Counted from the stretch's first letter, positions 39,570 through 48,825 are shown. The stretch is DNA of 64,000 bases from Agarivorans sp. TSD2052 (GCF_023238625.1 NZ_CP096670.1:4112001-4176000), one strand, 5' to 3'. Numbers and translations are program-made. The notes: generated by a model not told the origin, from the sequence alone.

Positions 39570-40694
39570 ATGGAATCATTTCGTTGGACTTCTGACTTTG
39601 AGACAGGTTTAACTACGGTTGATCAACAGCACCGTAATTTGATCGATCTTATCAATCAGATTGGTGAGCAACTCACCGAACAAGATACCCCTAGCGAAGC
39701 GATTGAATCACTGTCTGTAGAACTCAATCGTTATGTTATTGAGCACTTCCAAGAAGAAGAAACACTGATGGCGGTGAATCGGGTTGATCCCAGACATCGC
39801 AAAGCTCACATCAAAGCTCATCATGAATTTTTAGCGGAAGTTGCCAACCTCAAGGTACTTGATAGCAACAGCCAACAAGAAAAAGTTAAGCACCTGCTCG
39901 ACTACCTGATTCAATGGTTGGCCTATCACATATTGGGCATCGATCAAGTGCTTGCTAAGCAACTAGAATATATCCAAGCTGGTGATCCACCTGCACTGGC
40001 TTTTAGCAAAACAGAGCAGCCTGCCGACTTAGCCACCGAACCGCTAATTGCCGCTTTACGCGGTTTATTTCATCAGGTAAGTTTACGCAATCACGAATTG
40101 CTCGAGCTCAACCAAAATCTTGAGCAGAAAGTACAAGAGCGAACCTTAGCCTTACAAAAAACTAATCGCCATCTGCAATCGTTGGCGCATACTGATGTAC
40201 TCACTGGTTTGCCTAATCGACGCCATGCCATGATCCAATTAAAAGAGCTGTGGCGACAATCTTTAAAACAAGATACCCCTTTAGCTTGCATGATGATTGA
40301 CGCTGACCATTTCAAACAGATTAACGATCGTAATGGTCATGATGCGGGCGATGCCGTGCTTATGTTGTTAGCAAGATCATTACGTGAATCAGTGAGAAAT
40401 GACGACGTAGTAGCACGTTTAGGTGGTGATGAGTTTTTGTTGATTTGCCCCAATACCGATGCGCAAGGCAGCCTACGTTTAGGTAACGACATACGTGAGC
40501 GTATCGACGCAATGCAAATCAACAAGCAACAATACAAGGTCAGTGTAAGTGTAGGGATTGCCCACCGTAACGACAAGATGCAGCACCATGAAGAAATGAT
40601 GAAAGCGGCAGACAAAGCCGTTTACCAAGCTAAAGCCGAAGGCAAAAACTGTGTTCGGGTATATCAAACTGATTCAGCCAAACAAGCTAGCTAA
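39570..40694 (+). CDS. Hemerythrin-GGDEF diguanylate cyclase
   Basis: 374 residues. Residues 1-135 are a bacteriohemerythrin domain with an iron-binding His/Glu/Asp set (H22, HFQEEE, H near 79 and 83, WLAYHILGID), expected to bind O2 or NO at a di-iron centre. A coiled coil (about 170-205) leads to a GGDEF domain with intact RLGGDEFLL near 285. The inhibitory site RNDD lies five residues before GGDEF, so product inhibition is likely. It probably makes cyclic di-GMP in response to oxygen or redox state. Single-gene unit. Confidence 0.9.
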   Translation: MESFRWTSDFETGLTTVDQQHRNLIDLINQIGEQLTEQDTPSEAIESLSVELNRYVIEHFQEEETLMAVNRVDPRHRKAHIKAHHEFLAEVANLKVLDSNSQQEKVKHLLDYLIQWLAYHILGIDQVLAKQLEYIQAGDPPALAFSKTEQPADLATEPLIAALRGLFHQVSLRNHELLELNQNLEQKVQERTLALQKTNRHLQSLAHTDVLTGLPNRRHAMIQLKELWRQSLKQDTPLACMMIDADHFKQINDRNGHDAGDAVLMLLARSLRESVRNDDVVARLGGDEFLLICPNTDAQGSLRLGNDIRERIDAMQINKQQYKVSVSVGIAHRNDKMQHHEEMMKAADKAVYQAKAEGKNCVRVYQTDSAKQAS

Positions 40695-40740
40695 ACAGCC
40701 GCACAAACATTTTGGCCCACCCCAATACAAGACTCTGAGA

Positions 40741-40786
40741 AAATGGCGCGCTACACTAGTTATAGTTTGGCTTTAGCGCCATTTTT
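40741..40786 (+). terminator. Terminator after the diguanylate cyclase
   Basis: AAATGGCGC (40741-40749) pairs with GCGCCATTT (40776-40784) across a 26-base loop, then TTC. The long loop makes it less canonical. Confidence 0.6.
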
Positions 40787-40816
40787 CTTGCTTGTTGTGT
40801 AGGATGGAAATCACCG

Positions 40817-41596
40817 GTGACGATAGACATTAGTTGGTCTGCTCTTGCAATGTTTAGTGCGGTATTGCTTATCCCAGTATTAATCAACTGGCACTTTCAA
40901 CTCTCCCTTGGCAAAGACATCGCTATTAGCTTAGTGCGAATGGCAGTGCAGCTGGCATTGCTGGGCATTTACCTACAATTTTTATTTGATTTAGACAGTC
41001 TTTGGGTAAATGTACTTTGGTTAGCACTAATGCTTGTTGTAGGCGCTAGTGCCATTATTGGCAAAGCTAAATTGCCACAAAAAGCCCTATTTATTCCGGT
41101 ACTCAGCGGCTTGATACTAGGGCTAAGCCCACTGTTACTGATTTTGCTCTTTGCCTTACTCAAACCCAGCCCTGTTTACAGTGCCCAATACTTAATTCCC
41201 TTAGCGGGCATGTTATTGGGCAATAGCCTTAGTGCCAACATTGTTGCACTACAGCGCTTATTTAACGCCTTAAGCGAAAAAACCAGTGAATATGAAGCTT
41301 ACTTAGCGTTAGGCGCCAACCGCCAACAAGCCACTCTGGGCTTTGTGCAAACCGCTATGCAGCAATCTTTTGCGCCAGTGCTGGCCTCAATGACAACGGT
41401 AGGGCTAGTCACTCTACCAGGGATGATGACCGGACAAATTTTGGCTGGCAGTGACCCCATCATCGCCGTTAAGTATCAGCTAGTCATTCTTATCGCTATT
41501 TTTGTGATGCTGAGTATTTCTATCGCGACCACCTTAAGCTTGACGGTTCGCATTGCCATTAGCCAAACCGGTTTGGTGAAATTGACAAGCCGCTAG
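40817..41596 (+). CDS. fetB: FetB-like ABC transporter permease (UPF0014)
   Basis: 259 residues with about seven transmembrane helices and family motifs (SLVRMAVQLALLGIYLQFLF at about 38-57; AYLALGANRQQATLGF at about 157-172). E. coli FetB works with the ATPase FetA in iron homeostasis. Here no ATPase gene is adjacent on either side. The start is a GTG at 40817, with AGGATGG about 10 bases before; an ATG at 40804 is out of frame. Confidence 0.85.
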   Translation: MTIDISWSALAMFSAVLLIPVLINWHFQLSLGKDIAISLVRMAVQLALLGIYLQFLFDLDSLWVNVLWLALMLVVGASAIIGKAKLPQKALFIPVLSGLILGLSPLLLILLFALLKPSPVYSAQYLIPLAGMLLGNSLSANIVALQRLFNALSEKTSEYEAYLALGANRQQATLGFVQTAMQQSFAPVLASMTTVGLVTLPGMMTGQILAGSDPIIAVKYQLVILIAIFVMLSISIATTLSLTVRIAISQTGLVKLTSR

Positions 41597-41656
41597 TTAA
41601 ACGGGAGCGGCCAGCCGTAAGCCGCCACCATTAAATGAGCCTTGTCGTTTGTTCGT

Positions 41657-42226
41657 TTAACTTGCTAAGCGTTTAGCTGTCTCGGCAACCTCTGCCCCCA
41701 AGGCTTTTACTCGCTGCTCCATATCAGTGTCCGTTAACTGGCCTTCGCTGTTAAACGCTTGATAAGACGAGCCCACGGCCACTTGCTTAGGGCTAACCAT
41801 TACCCCTAAGTTGAACAAAATATCACGCGTATGCGCCAGACCGCGTATCCCCCCTAAACCACCAGGAGATGTCGCCATAATGCCTGCAACTTTGCCTTGG
41901 AAAGCGGGGCCAATCTCCGCATCTTTGGACGGGCGCGATAACCAATCCAAGGCGTTTTTTAACACCCCAGAGATAGAGCCATTATACTCAGGACTGGCTA
42001 ACAAAATACCATCGGCTTGAGCGAACAAATGCTTTAAGTCGTTCACAGAAGCAGGCGTTCCCTCGGCTTCTAAATCTTCAGAATAAAGCGGAATGGAAAA
42101 ATCAGCCAAGTCGACATAACGCACTTCGGCCCCCGCATCTTCTGCACCTTGAGCGGCTATTTTAACCAAGTTTTTGTTAAAAGATTGAGCGCGTAAGCTG
42201 CCTGCAATAGCGATTAATTTAATCAT
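41657..42226 (-). CDS. NAD(P)H-dependent FMN reductase (ChrR/YieF-like)
   Basis: 189 residues with a flavodoxin-like fold. The phosphate loop GSLRAQSFN is at residues 9-17 and PEYNGSISGVLKNALDWLSRP at about 78-98, the signature of the class that includes E. coli ChrR/YieF (quinone and chromate reduction). Cytoplasmic. It is divergent from a LysR regulator 106 bases away, a common arrangement that suggests control by that regulator. Confidence 0.9.
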   Translation of the reverse strand: MIKLIAIAGSLRAQSFNKNLVKIAAQGAEDAGAEVRYVDLADFSIPLYSEDLEAEGTPASVNDLKHLFAQADGILLASPEYNGSISGVLKNALDWLSRPSKDAEIGPAFQGKVAGIMATSPGGLGGIRGLAHTRDILFNLGVMVSPKQVAVGSSYQAFNSEGQLTDTDMEQRVKALGAEVAETAKRLAS

Positions 42227-42327
42227 GTTGTGCTCCTAGGTTTAGCCTGAAAGTGGAATTTATGTTCGATTTGAGAGCATTGTTACACAAGCAAATTTGA
42301 AGAAAAATAGTACCTGTGCAACACTTC

Positions 42328-42343
42328 TGTGCATGAATGCACA
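42328..42343. promoter_or_regulatory. Inverted repeat over the LysR-gene start codon
   Basis: A perfect 7-base inverted repeat, TGTGCAT-GA-ATGCACA, whose left arm includes the ATG at 42333. It could be an autoregulatory operator or an mRNA hairpin that limits translation. Confidence 0.45.
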
Positions 42344-43229
42344 CAAAAGTGATTGGAACGACATCCACATTGCCTATCAGGTTGCCACCTTAGGTACGCT
42401 TACCGCCGCGGCAGAAGCCTTAGATGTTCACCACAGTACGGTATTACGACGGATAAATGCCTTAGAAGAACGCTTAGGCACCCGTTTATTTCATCGCCAC
42501 GCTCGCGGTTACCAGCCAACCGAAGCCGGTATAATGCTAACCCAAGCTGCCGAAAATACTCAAAACGACTTCAACCGTTTATTGGGTAAGCTGGCAGGAA
42601 CAGATAACCAACTCTCTGGCACCTTAGTGCTCACTACGGTAAACAATATGGCAGACATTCTGCTGCCCTTGTTGGCTGAATTTCAGACACTTTATCCCAG
42701 TATTAAAATGGAATACGCGGCCGATAGCCGAATTCTAAAGCTAGAACATGGTGAAGCACACGTAAGTATTCGCCCTGGCAATAAACCCAAAGACTTGGAT
42801 TACGTGGTGCAACACTTAGGGGAAATCCCGATGACCTTGTACGGGTCTAAAAGCTATGTTCAACAATATGGCTGTATACGCTCGTTAGAGCAGGTTGTCG
42901 GGCATCGACTTATTTCCACCATCGAGCCCTACTCGCAAATTAGTGCGATTCATTGGATGAATAGCCAAGTAGACCCGCAGCAAATTAGCCTGCGAGTGAA
43001 CGACTTTAACGCCTTTATCCCAGCAATAAAGGCAGGCTTTGGCGCAGCCCCCTTATCCTGCTGGTTAGCCAAGCAACATCCAGACTTATACCCGTTAATC
43101 GAACCACCTGTACAATGGGCAATCCCCCAATGGCTAACGACTCACGTAGATATGCACCGCATTAGCAAAGTACAAGCCTTCACCCAGTTTTTAAAGCAGC
43201 GCTTTAAGGCAATGCATCAACAAAAATAG
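42333..43229 (+). CDS. LysR-family transcriptional regulator
   Basis: 298 residues from the ATG at 42333. A TTG at 42297 would add 12 residues not typical of the family. The N-terminal winged helix has VATLGTLTAAAEALDVHHSTVLRRINALEERLG split over residues 18-50; the C-terminal part is the LysR effector-binding domain. The absence of a clear Shine-Dalgarno and the palindrome on the start codon suggest low or controlled translation. Likely target: the divergent FMN reductase. Confidence 0.9.
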   Translation: MNAHKSDWNDIHIAYQVATLGTLTAAAEALDVHHSTVLRRINALEERLGTRLFHRHARGYQPTEAGIMLTQAAENTQNDFNRLLGKLAGTDNQLSGTLVLTTVNNMADILLPLLAEFQTLYPSIKMEYAADSRILKLEHGEAHVSIRPGNKPKDLDYVVQHLGEIPMTLYGSKSYVQQYGCIRSLEQVVGHRLISTIEPYSQISAIHWMNSQVDPQQISLRVNDFNAFIPAIKAGFGAAPLSCWLAKQHPDLYPLIEPPVQWAIPQWLTTHVDMHRISKVQAFTQFLKQRFKAMHQQK

Positions 43230-43293
43230 AACCACGTTTTTTGTCGAACAGCATCTTAAACTGGCGCATCAACACTAGCAACGCAACTCACCG

Positions 43294-43878
43294 CTATAAG
43301 GCAGGGTGATAGCGGTAATGCCCAGTAATTTTATAATCAAATAGCATATCTTCAAGCTGCGGGCCTAGACCGATATTATGTACAATTTTAGGCCTACCAC
43401 TAGGCGCTAGCTTATCGGTCACGATGCCAATATGTGGCAGGTTTCCGGGAAGCATCCAGGTGACAATGTCGCCCGGTAAATAACTATCGGCACTGTGTGT
43501 AATGCTAAAAGATTCGCCGTTACGCGCAAAAAACACCTGTAGATTGGGCACTCTTCGATGATCGATATTTTTATCAGTGCGGCTTAAACCCCAAATACGC
43601 GTTGAGGGATAAGCGGCAAAGTGTTGCTGCATATCTTCATGAACCTGCACTTGTAAATCGATACCAATGGCCCTGTATGAACGAATCACCACATCGGTAC
43701 AAACCCCCAAATGTGCGGGCACATCACCATTGGGGTAATCTAAAGAAAAATACGAACCGTCATACGTCACTGGCTGCTGAGTACGTTTTAATGCTGCGAG
43801 CACCAGTTCATTTTCAAGCGCTTGCACTTGGCCAATTAGCGATAAGCTAAGGCTTAGTGCCACTCCCCACTTCAGCAT
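43294..43878 (-). CDS. Secreted DUF1287 protein (NlpC/P60-like fold)
   Basis: 194 residues from the ATG at 43878, with GGAG upstream and a signal peptide (MLKWGVALSLSLSLIGQVQA). The DUF1287 signature GVCTDVVIRSYRAIGIDLQ has the invariant Cys-Thr-Asp. Later GDIVTWMLPGNLPHIGIVTD supplies a His, consistent with an NlpC/P60-type Cys-His hydrolase fold. It probably acts on the cell wall or another periplasmic substrate; activity is not proven for the family. Confidence 0.85.
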   Translation of the reverse strand: MLKWGVALSLSLSLIGQVQALENELVLAALKRTQQPVTYDGSYFSLDYPNGDVPAHLGVCTDVVIRSYRAIGIDLQVQVHEDMQQHFAAYPSTRIWGLSRTDKNIDHRRVPNLQVFFARNGESFSITHSADSYLPGDIVTWMLPGNLPHIGIVTDKLAPSGRPKIVHNIGLGPQLEDMLFDYKITGHYRYHPAL

Positions 43879-44134
43879 TATTACTCCAGACGCAATGACT
43901 ACATTGTCAACATAATACACAATTACACTTGAGGTAATCAGCCTATCTATTGGCGCAGCGCCTAAATGGTTACTGACCAGATCTAGTGCAGTAGCAGATC
44001 CATCTCACTCTTTACACAATAATCCCTAACACCATAGAGGTAGCTGAAACCATCCGTTGATTTGGATCATATTTTATTTTCTGCCTCTTGGTTTATGTTG
44101 AAAGAGCGTAAATAATTCTGCTTGAGGTAGTGAT

Positions 44135-44311
44135 ATGGAATTAATACAAGACCCGCGGTGTTACACCGACGTATGCATTGACGGACAGTGGTTTCATTAC
44201 GATCACTGCGGAACGTCTGCCTATATGCTTAAAGGTGGGGTATCGGCTGGAATAGAATTAGAAAAAGTCCCAGCAACAGAGAATGAACTGATAGCGTTAC
44301 TGTCGAACTAA
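44135..44311 (+). CDS. Small hypothetical protein, 58 residues
   Basis: ATG at 44135 with GAGG about eight bases upstream; 58 codons to TAA at 44309-44311. The product has no signal peptide. The N-terminal half is rich in Asp, Cys and His (C9, C14, C25, H21, H24), and the C-terminal half is an amphipathic helix-like VPATENELIALLSN. It is not recognised as a known family. It could be a small regulatory or metal-binding protein. Coding is supported by codon character and the ribosome binding site only. Confidence 0.55.
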   Translation: MELIQDPRCYTDVCIDGQWFHYDHCGTSAYMLKGGVSAGIELEKVPATENELIALLSN

Positions 44312-44327
44312 GCGCGAAGCTTAATTT

Positions 44328-44369
44328 AAAAAAGTAAGCTGCAGCGAGGGTTAAGCCGCTGCAGTTTAC
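44328..44369 (-). terminator. Terminator of the MFS transporter gene
   Basis: A 13-base stem (GTAAGCTGCAGCG at 44334-44346 with CGCTGCAGTTTAC at 44357-44369, one G-U) and a 10-base loop. On the minus strand it is followed by six T residues. It also lies 22 bases past the 58-residue plus-strand gene. Confidence 0.85.
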
Positions 44370-44411
44370 TGGTTGGCAAACACACGACTTAGGCCGACTC
44401 AGCAAGGTTTG

Positions 44412-45566
44412 TTAAGCTAACTGCTTTAGCCGTTCGCTCGTATATAGCATCACCACACAAAACACTAACAAGGCGAGCGGCAACGCCATGAAGGAAAACG
44501 AGGTGGTGAGTAAGCCAATAAATGGCGGCATTAAAGTGGTCCCCACGTAGGCAGTAGCCATAGACAAACCAATAATGGCTTGAGAAGAACGTTTACCAAA
44601 CCGCAACGGTGTTAGGTGAATGGTGTTAGGGTATATCGGTGCGCATCCTAGACCAATGAATAGCAGACCTATTTTGGCGAATAGCGGTGATAAAGGTACC
44701 AACATTAAGCTTACCCCCACAAAGATAATCGCCACGCCATAACGCACCAGTCGGTCTTCATTGAATCGTTCGGCAATAAAGCCTGAAATAAATCGCCCAA
44801 TGGTAATGCCTAAATAGTACATAGCGGTCCAAAATGCAGCATCAGCAGGGGTGATCCCTTTTTCAATAATTAAATAGCTGGCTGCCCATAAGCCTGTCCC
44901 TGCCTCTAGCGAGCAGTAGCAAAAAAACATCGCTAGCTGCAATTTGACCCCGTTGATCTTAAGGGCCATTGAGTTAGTAACAAACTGCGAAGGTTCGCCT
45001 TCTTTTACAGAACTTAAGCTTAGTTTTACCCGTTTCCACTGCGGTAATGCCATGATAAGTACCGCGACGATAGCAAACTGAATATAAGCAATGCTTGAAT
45101 AACCATCGCGCCACCCATCTTGCTGGCTAATGTAAACTGCCATAATTAACGGCCCAGCGGTGGCCCCAACGCCCCAGAAAGAATGTAAGTAATTCATGTG
45201 TTTTGATTTGTAATGTAGGGCTACAAAATTATTCAAGGCGGCATCGACTGCCCCAGCACCTAAGCCCAGTGGAACCGCCAGTAACACCAAAAACCACACA
45301 CTGCTGGCAACACTAAACCCCAGCAAGGCCAATGCGGTCATCAATACGCTAATGGCGACCACGTTACCGGTGCCCAAATAATGGATCACTCGTGTAGCGA
45401 CTAAGCTTGAGATGACCGTGCCTGCACTGATAACAAAAGACACCACCCCGGCAAATTCTAGGCTGGTGTTTAAATCGGTGCTGATAACTGGCCAAGAAGA
45501 TCCCAACAGCGAATCGGGCAGGCCTAAACTAATGAAAGCTAAGTAGATAACAACCAGTAATAACAT
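44412..45566 (-). CDS. Major facilitator superfamily transporter
   Basis: 384 residues, 12 predicted transmembrane helices. It shows the sugar-MFS pattern seen in FucP/YbjJ-like proteins (SLGLPDSLLGSSWPVI at the start, GVGATAGPLI in helix 5, GLGCAPIYPNTIHLTP in the second half). Substrate unknown; a sugar is the best guess. Single gene with its own terminator. Confidence 0.85.
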   Translation of the reverse strand: MLLLVVIYLAFISLGLPDSLLGSSWPVISTDLNTSLEFAGVVSFVISAGTVISSLVATRVIHYLGTGNVVAISVLMTALALLGFSVASSVWFLVLLAVPLGLGAGAVDAALNNFVALHYKSKHMNYLHSFWGVGATAGPLIMAVYISQQDGWRDGYSSIAYIQFAIVAVLIMALPQWKRVKLSLSSVKEGEPSQFVTNSMALKINGVKLQLAMFFCYCSLEAGTGLWAASYLIIEKGITPADAAFWTAMYYLGITIGRFISGFIAERFNEDRLVRYGVAIIFVGVSLMLVPLSPLFAKIGLLFIGLGCAPIYPNTIHLTPLRFGKRSSQAIIGLSMATAYVGTTLMPPFIGLLTTSFSFMALPLALLVFCVVMLYTSERLKQLA

Positions 45567-45770
45567 GTAAACTCTAGCAATAACAGCGTTTAACTTGAGC
45601 TAGATAATACGTTGAAAATTAATCAATAAGTAGCCGAAGACTCGTTTAAGCAGCAATTTTTTACCGCTGACTATAAGATGCGCATGCTCTTGCTACTACG
45701 AGGATTTCACGCATTAATCCCGGTAGTCAATCCAGTCGCCCTCTCAAAAAACGACTCACGCTTATAAAGA

Positions 45771-46316
45771 TTACAGCTGATAGTGACTGCGCTTACCGAT
45801 GTCGTAATACAGCGGCTGTTTGATTTTATGATAAGCGATGAGTAAGCAGCCAATCGCCGCAAGCAATAAGCTAACAACCCGTAAAGCTTGCCAATCGCCT
45901 AAGCTTAGTACCCAGTCTGCCACTAGCAGTAATGGCATCCAGCGCAGTAAACCCAAGTTAAAACAAAAGCTTTCTTTATACGCTAGAGCACCTATTACGG
46001 CATAAAAAGCCCCTAGCGAAAACATAGCCATAAATGGCCAATGCCAGAGGTAATAACTCATCGTCAACCATAAGGCTAGCCACCCACAGGCAGCCACCAA
46101 ATAACGAATAAGCTTGTTATAGATATGAAGGTTATGCGCCAACAAACTGCAGCCCACCGCCAGTAACCATAAGGGCTGCCAAATAGAATGCTGATAAGCT
46201 CCGCTGTAACTGGCCCAGCCAAAAGAGAGCGTTACCACTACCCAAGCCATGCGATACAGTACAACACTCACTTTATCAACAACATCTAGCTGCTCTTGGT
46301 GCTCAATATTAGCCAA
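45771..46316 (-). CDS. Multi-pass membrane protein of unknown function
   Basis: 181 residues, about six hydrophobic segments after a short hydrophilic N terminus, ending in a basic tail (KIKQPLYYDIGKRSHYQL). Not recognised. It is 19 bases downstream of the 176-residue membrane protein gene, so the two are probably cotranscribed and may form one complex. Confidence 0.7.
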   Translation of the reverse strand: MANIEHQEQLDVVDKVSVVLYRMAWVVVTLSFGWASYSGAYQHSIWQPLWLLAVGCSLLAHNLHIYNKLIRYLVAACGWLALWLTMSYYLWHWPFMAMFSLGAFYAVIGALAYKESFCFNLGLLRWMPLLLVADWVLSLGDWQALRVVSLLLAAIGCLLIAYHKIKQPLYYDIGKRSHYQL

Positions 46317-46335
46317 TGCTAACTCCTTTAGAATA

Positions 46336-46866
46336 CTAGGTTCGGCTTAAATCTCTTGCTAAAATCAAGGCTAAGCCCATGATTTGTAGAAACAAGGCTA
46401 GGTTACGCAAACTAGAGATTGTACCCATTTGTTCGGTGTAAGTGCTCATAAAATCAATGTTTTGCAAATACCAATTGTCGATACGTTCACGCAGTTGGCT
46501 TTGCACTGTTGATACAAGGGTGTCCAACTGATTTACGTTACTTAAACTGATGCTAGGGACCTCACCCATTTCTAGCCAATACTGTAGATCCTTAGCCAGT
46601 AATTGCTGCACGGCCATAGGAATATCTCGCTGGGTTTGCGCCTCGTTACTCACCAAGTTCAGTATCAGCTCTCGCTTGCGTTCTAATGACTCTATTTGTA
46701 ACCAAGTCTGCTTAATAAGATTATCATTAGCTTGTTGCTGTTGTACCCACTGATGGGCCTCTTGGCTCACGCTATCAATATAAAAGTTGGTCATTAGCGC
46801 TGCGACAATATTGAACAGCAAACCAATAGATACTAAAACCTGTGTCCGTGTAAAACGCCAGCTCAT
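46336..46866 (-). CDS. Two-helix-anchored protein with sensor-like periplasmic helix bundle
   Basis: 176 residues. A transmembrane helix at about 9-30, a helical extracytoplasmic region (about 35-145, Gln-rich), and a second transmembrane helix at about 152-170 with a very short cytoplasmic end. The layout resembles the four-helix ligand-binding module of chemoreceptors or histidine kinases, but there is no HAMP or output domain. Not recognised as a named family. Confidence 0.65.
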   Translation of the reverse strand: MSWRFTRTQVLVSIGLLFNIVAALMTNFYIDSVSQEAHQWVQQQQANDNLIKQTWLQIESLERKRELILNLVSNEAQTQRDIPMAVQQLLAKDLQYWLEMGEVPSISLSNVNQLDTLVSTVQSQLRERIDNWYLQNIDFMSTYTEQMGTISSLRNLALFLQIMGLALILARDLSRT

Positions 46867-46938
46867 AAGCCCTCCCTGAAACTATAAGTATGGGTTGGGC
46901 TTTCGCTTTTTACTAGATTGGCTTCATCATGGTGAAGG

Positions 46939-47832
46939 TCAAACCTTTATTGTTAACCTAGCGTTAAGCACTTTTCGCAGAGAAAAGCCCGTCACTAAAG
47001 CCGTACCCACCAAAATTACCAAAGTAGCGGCTACGGTATTCCAACCAATCGTTTCGTTAAGAAAAACACGGCCCCACAAAATGCCAAAAATGGGGACCAA
47101 AAAGGTCACGGTTAACGCCGACGAGGCGCCTACATCGGTGACCAAGCGATAATACAACAAGTAAGCAACCCCGCTACACACCACCCCTAAAAACACCACT
47201 GACAACATCAAATTGCTCGAAGGAAGCTCCACCACAGGGAAGAACAACATAGCTGGGGCAACCAATAGTGTTGAAGCCCACATGCCGCCATGGGCATTAG
47301 CAAAAGGCTCAACTGATTTGGCTGAGTGTGCGTAGGTACTGGCTATGCCGTAACAGACTGCTGCACCTATCGAGGCAGCAATAGCCACTTTAGCACCAGG
47401 GGCGAAACTTGCATGATCAAAACCCACAAGTATTGCCACACCCAGCACCCCAATCACCAGGCCGAGAACCTTTTTCATCGCGAGAGCCTGGCGTAACCAC
47501 AAGGCTGAGATGATTGCCCCCCATATTGGCGCGGTGGCGTTAAGGATAGACAGCAGTGAAGCAGACAAGGTTTGCGCAGCATAGGCCAGCAATAAAAATG
47601 GCAAAGCGGAGTTAAACAAACCAAGAATAAGGTAGTGACGCCAATGCTCTCGTAGCATCAGCTTTTTCTTCAAAAAATAGCCTACTGCCAACAGAAATAA
47701 CGCGGCAAAGCCAACGCGCAATTCAATAAGTACTGCAGGCCCTAATATTGGGGCCGCTACCCGCATGAACAGGAAAGAGCTTCCCCAAATAGCTGATAAC
47801 AATAACAAGCGAATAACACTGGCTAAATCCAT
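46939..47832 (-). CDS. EamA/DMT-family transporter
   Basis: 297 residues, ten transmembrane helices in two EamA repeats (LLLSAIWGSSFLFMRVAAP at the start of the first; AAVCYGIASTY at the start of the second). Drug/metabolite exporter superfamily; substrate not predictable. The start at 47832 is preferred because the six residues before it are atypical; neither start has a strong ribosome binding site. Confidence 0.85.
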   Translation of the reverse strand: MDLASVIRLLLLSAIWGSSFLFMRVAAPILGPAVLIELRVGFAALFLLAVGYFLKKKLMLREHWRHYLILGLFNSALPFLLLAYAAQTLSASLLSILNATAPIWGAIISALWLRQALAMKKVLGLVIGVLGVAILVGFDHASFAPGAKVAIAASIGAAVCYGIASTYAHSAKSVEPFANAHGGMWASTLLVAPAMLFFPVVELPSSNLMLSVVFLGVVCSGVAYLLYYRLVTDVGASSALTVTFLVPIFGILWGRVFLNETIGWNTVAATLVILVGTALVTGFSLRKVLNARLTIKV

Positions 47833-47911
47833 TTTGTAACCCAAACACATTGATATGCTGGCAGTGTGCTACAAACTAAAACAACAAGCGACCCGATAAT
47901 AGCTTAGCCAT

Positions 47912-47936
47912 AAAAAAACCGCCTAAAGGCGGTTAA
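47912..47936 (-). terminator. Terminator of the outer-membrane protein gene at 47995
   Basis: AACCGCC and GGCGGTT pair around a 4-base loop; on the minus strand six T residues follow. It lies 60 bases past the stop of the gene it ends. Confidence 0.85.
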
Positions 47937-47994
47937 CTTGGCCCTAAACGAGCGGCGGTTCATACTGACAAAGACTCACAGCAGGGTGAAACCA

Positions 47995-48825
47995 CTAAAA
48001 CTGATAGTTAAACTCTATACGATGGTCACCATCTTGAAAGTTAGAATACTCAGTCCAGTTAGCATAATAACGTACATTTGCGCGTGGGTTAACTTGATAA
48101 GAAGCCGCAAATTCATGAGTAAAGACATCACTATTACCGATACCAAAAGCGTTATCTTTGTAAAAATCAGAACCCGACAAGCTACTCATCCACATTGGGT
48201 TGTAGTTAAGCCAAATCTTGTCGGTAATGGTAATTTTTGAATAAGCCCCCACTAAGGCAAAGGTGCCAGGCGCAGAATAACCCGCAGCATAATCATCGCT
48301 ACCTTTCGCGTAGTTATTGGCAAACGCCACACCTGCGCCAGCTAACGGATAAAGTTGAAAGGGCCCCATCTTGGGTAGCGCTTGGATAAATGAATAAGAA
48401 GCACTGCCCATTTCATTACTAATGTCGTAACTCACATCTAATTGAGAACCGCGACCATTAGTGATATCTACACCAAAATTTCGAAAGCGAATGGAGTCCA
48501 CAGAGTTATCACGTTGACTGCTTCCATCCCACCCAAGCGCTTCACCAGCAAAACCTTTTACTTCAATAATATTCATCGCCATGGTGGTTGGCTTTCCAGT
48601 ATCGTAAGTTTGGCCCACTTTTAGGTTTAAGCCTTTATTGGTAAGCCCTACGCCAGCTTGGGTATATACCGCCAGCGGATCAGACATATCTTGTAAATCT
48701 TGTTCTTGGTTTTGCTCAACCGAAGCTGTACTCGCTTCTGCATAGCCGTATTGGCTAAACAAACCAGCACTTAATAAGGCGCCAAGCATCACGCTTGAAT
48801 TAATTTTTGGGGAGGTCAAAGACAT
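47995..48825 (-). CDS. Outer-membrane beta-barrel protein of unknown substrate
   Basis: 276 residues from the ATG at 48825. A signal peptide (about 1-29, ending GYAEA) is followed by a Gln/Asp-rich linker and a series of amphipathic beta strands, closing in HRIEFNYQF with a terminal Phe as required for BamA insertion. No known porin family could be named with confidence. Monocistronic with its own terminator. Confidence 0.75.
   Translation of the reverse strand: MSLTSPKINSSVMLGALLSAGLFSQYGYAEASTASVEQNQEQDLQDMSDPLAVYTQAGVGLTNKGLNLKVGQTYDTGKPTTMAMNIIEVKGFAGEALGWDGSSQRDNSVDSIRFRNFGVDITNGRGSQLDVSYDISNEMGSASYSFIQALPKMGPFQLYPLAGAGVAFANNYAKGSDDYAAGYSAPGTFALVGAYSKITITDKIWLNYNPMWMSSLSGSDFYKDNAFGIGNSDVFTHEFAASYQVNPRANVRYYANWTEYSNFQDGDHRIEFNYQF

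Noticed and set aside
43290-43316. Inverted repeat ACCGCTAT/ATAGCGGT at the end of the DUF1287 gene as a terminator
   Set aside because: It lies mostly inside the coding sequence and has no T-tract.
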